From: Flavobacterium xinjiangense
GTDB lineage: Bacteria; Bacteroidota; Bacteroidia; Flavobacteriales; Flavobacteriaceae
NCBI RefSeq assembly: GCF_900142885.1
Contig: NZ_FRCL01000016.1
Coordinates: 1 to 64,000, forward strand
Reading direction: 5' to 3'
DNA: 64,000 nt
Part shown: piece after piece, positions 63,069 to 64,000 of the stretch
Position numbering within the stretch: position 1 is the stretch's first letter
Layout of the letters: each line of letters starts with the position of its first letter
Made by a program: the position numbers and the translations under genes
Notes under the pieces: generated by a model
Told to the model about the DNA's origin: nothing
Databases searched by the model: none
Seen by the model: only the letters and a program-made list of their open reading frames with translations

Positions 63069-63968
63069 TTATTTTGATACTTTAGACTTTTTAATGTTCA
63101 AAGCTTTCTGTTTTACCCATTGAATTGAAATTTCAAAAGGTGCGGTAATATTGTCAGAAGCAGTATTGTGTCCTAATGTTGAAAACAAAGTATATTCGAA
63201 AGGTTTGCCTTGAACTTTAAATGTATTTAATTGCTCTATGCACAATTTTACGGGAATTTGGATATCTTTCTCACCAAAAAGCCAAAGTCCTGGAATTGAA
63301 AGAGTATTCAAGTAATTTTTTGGGTCAGTAGTGGTAAATTGATACCTGTCTGGGTCATTTTTAGTATGTTCACGAGCATCTGATTCCGTATGATTTTCCC
63401 AAAAATTATTGTTTCCATTAGTATAAAACTGAAATCGAAGTTGCTCTAAAGTTGTAATTGTAGGGCAACTAAATAAAACCATAAATTCTATTTGTGGATT
63501 TTTGCTTGCAGCAATTGGGATTATCCATCCTGCTTGACTGAAGCCAACTAATCCAATTGGTGTTTTTTTATCCTTCAAATAAGTTCGAAATGTATTTACT
63601 GCTGCACTTGCATCGTGAGATAATAAATTAAGATTTGTAGTGTCAATATTATTCGTGCCAACAGATGGTCCTACATACACACCGCCTGATTCTCCAACTC
63701 CACGTTTATCATATGTTAATACAGCAATACCTTCTTTGGCTAGACGTTTAGCGAACTCCATTTCTCTCTTTACAGGATCAGACCCATGAACAATTACAAC
63801 TGCTGCTAATGCTTTTTTTGGCGTTAAAATCGAGCCTGCAAGAGTGACGCCTTGACTTTCAAACTTTACATCTTGAATGGTAAAGACGGCCGATTGAGAA
63901 AATACCATATCTGGTAAAGTGATTAATAATAACCAAAGAAATAAGTTAGAAAAAAAGTTAATATTCAT
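63069..63968 (-). CDS. Secreted alpha/beta hydrolase
   Basis: The 299-residue protein has a signal peptide (about 1-25, ending MVFSQ), VVIVHGSDPVKREMEF, YDKRGVGESGG, the nucleophile GFSQAGW, an aspartate in GEKDIQ and a histidine in LGHNT. It fits the serine aminopeptidase/esterase-like hydrolases. The substrate is unknown. It lies beyond the cassette-like spacer and has the same direction as the GNAT gene. Confidence 0.88.
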   Translation of the reverse strand: MNINFFSNLFLWLLLITLPDMVFSQSAVFTIQDVKFESQGVTLAGSILTPKKALAAVVIVHGSDPVKREMEFAKRLAKEGIAVLTYDKRGVGESGGVYVGPSVGTNNIDTTNLNLLSHDASAAVNTFRTYLKDKKTPIGLVGFSQAGWIIPIAASKNPQIEFMVLFSCPTITTLEQLRFQFYTNGNNNFWENHTESDAREHTKNDPDRYQFTTTDPKNYLNTLSIPGLWLFGEKDIQIPVKLCIEQLNTFKVQGKPFEYTLFSTLGHNTASDNITAPFEISIQWVKQKALNIKKSKVSK

Positions 63969-64000
63969 TTTGGTTTAATATAAAAAATTACGTTAAATGC

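Noticed and set aside
1..64000. CRISPR array, complete insertion sequence, prophage or restriction system
   Set aside because: No regularly spaced repeats, transposase, integrase, phage structural gene or restriction enzyme was recognised.

Overview
The window reads as chromosomal DNA of a Flavobacterium-like member of the Bacteroidetes. The evidence is low GC, spacers rich in A and T, promoters of the Bacteroidetes type (TTG, about 19-21 bases, TAnnTTTG), scarce Shine-Dalgarno sequences, many lipoproteins with short lipoboxes, DUF4252 proteins, a DsbA family typical of flavobacteria, and a crtI-crtB-crtZ carotenoid block. No phage, complete insertion sequence, CRISPR array or rRNA was seen. 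Mobile-type DNA is limited to three palindromic, MITE- or REP-like intergenic elements and one cassette-like spacer near the right end.

Layout. 1-4.5 kb: a TPR membrane protein, then a minus-strand run of phosphoribosyltransferase, two dienelactone-hydrolase-type enzymes and a PhnB-like VOC protein. 4.7-21.2 kb: a light-response region. It holds an inward-rectifier-type K+ channel gene, a CarH/LitR-type MerR regulator that keeps the W-x9-EH and E-x-H-x-x-G cobalamin motifs, crtI, crtB, crtZ, an SRPBCC protein with a photolyase, and a minus-strand run of nine genes (TetR regulator, ABC1 kinase, a 44-residue DUF2256 protein, DASH cryptochrome, a second cryptochrome/photolyase, TIGR03643 protein, SDR, folE, SDR-DUF2867). 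That run is divergent from a TIGR01777 epimerase. 21-28 kb: housekeeping genes (YceI, thioesterase, RmuC, a 23S rRNA pseudouridine synthase, TrmL, a methyltransferase). 27.7-37.8 kb: a vitamin B12 block with a BtuFCD-type importer, cobU, a PP-loop ATPase, a bluB-cobT fusion, cobS, cobC, then a cobalamin riboswitch and a BtuB-like TonB receptor. 38-49.7 kb: amidase, S41 protease, an ECF sigma factor operon with two DUF4252 proteins, a lone MreB paralogue, three tRNAs (Leu-GAG and two identical Lys-TTT), aroK, PRTase, an S4 protein, an FKBP-like lipoprotein and a split transketolase. 49.7-64 kb: accessory genes, including a ferritin-like protein, two rhodaneses, SDR, DoxX, esterase, an FAD-monooxygenase/DsbA fusion with an aminotransferase, and an unusual pair of a GS-fold ligase-like protein with a papain-like peptidase.

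How the parts connect. The regulator at 5.8 kb should need adenosylcobalamin as chromophore, and the B12 block 22 kb away provides uptake and nucleotide-loop assembly, so the light response probably depends on that supply. FolE could feed pterin synthesis for photolyase antenna cofactors. A TTTGTTTA-type inverted repeat occurs at the carH start, around the crtI promoter and in the divergent TetR/TIGR01777 gap, which suggests one regulon.

Best candidates for something undescribed are the GS-fold ligase/papain-like peptidase pair (58.4-61.2 kb), the PP-loop ATPase inside the cobalamin operon, the FMO-DsbA fusion, and the light operon that joins an ABC1 kinase and DUF2256 to cryptochromes. All functions are read from motifs and recall of families; no database search was possible.
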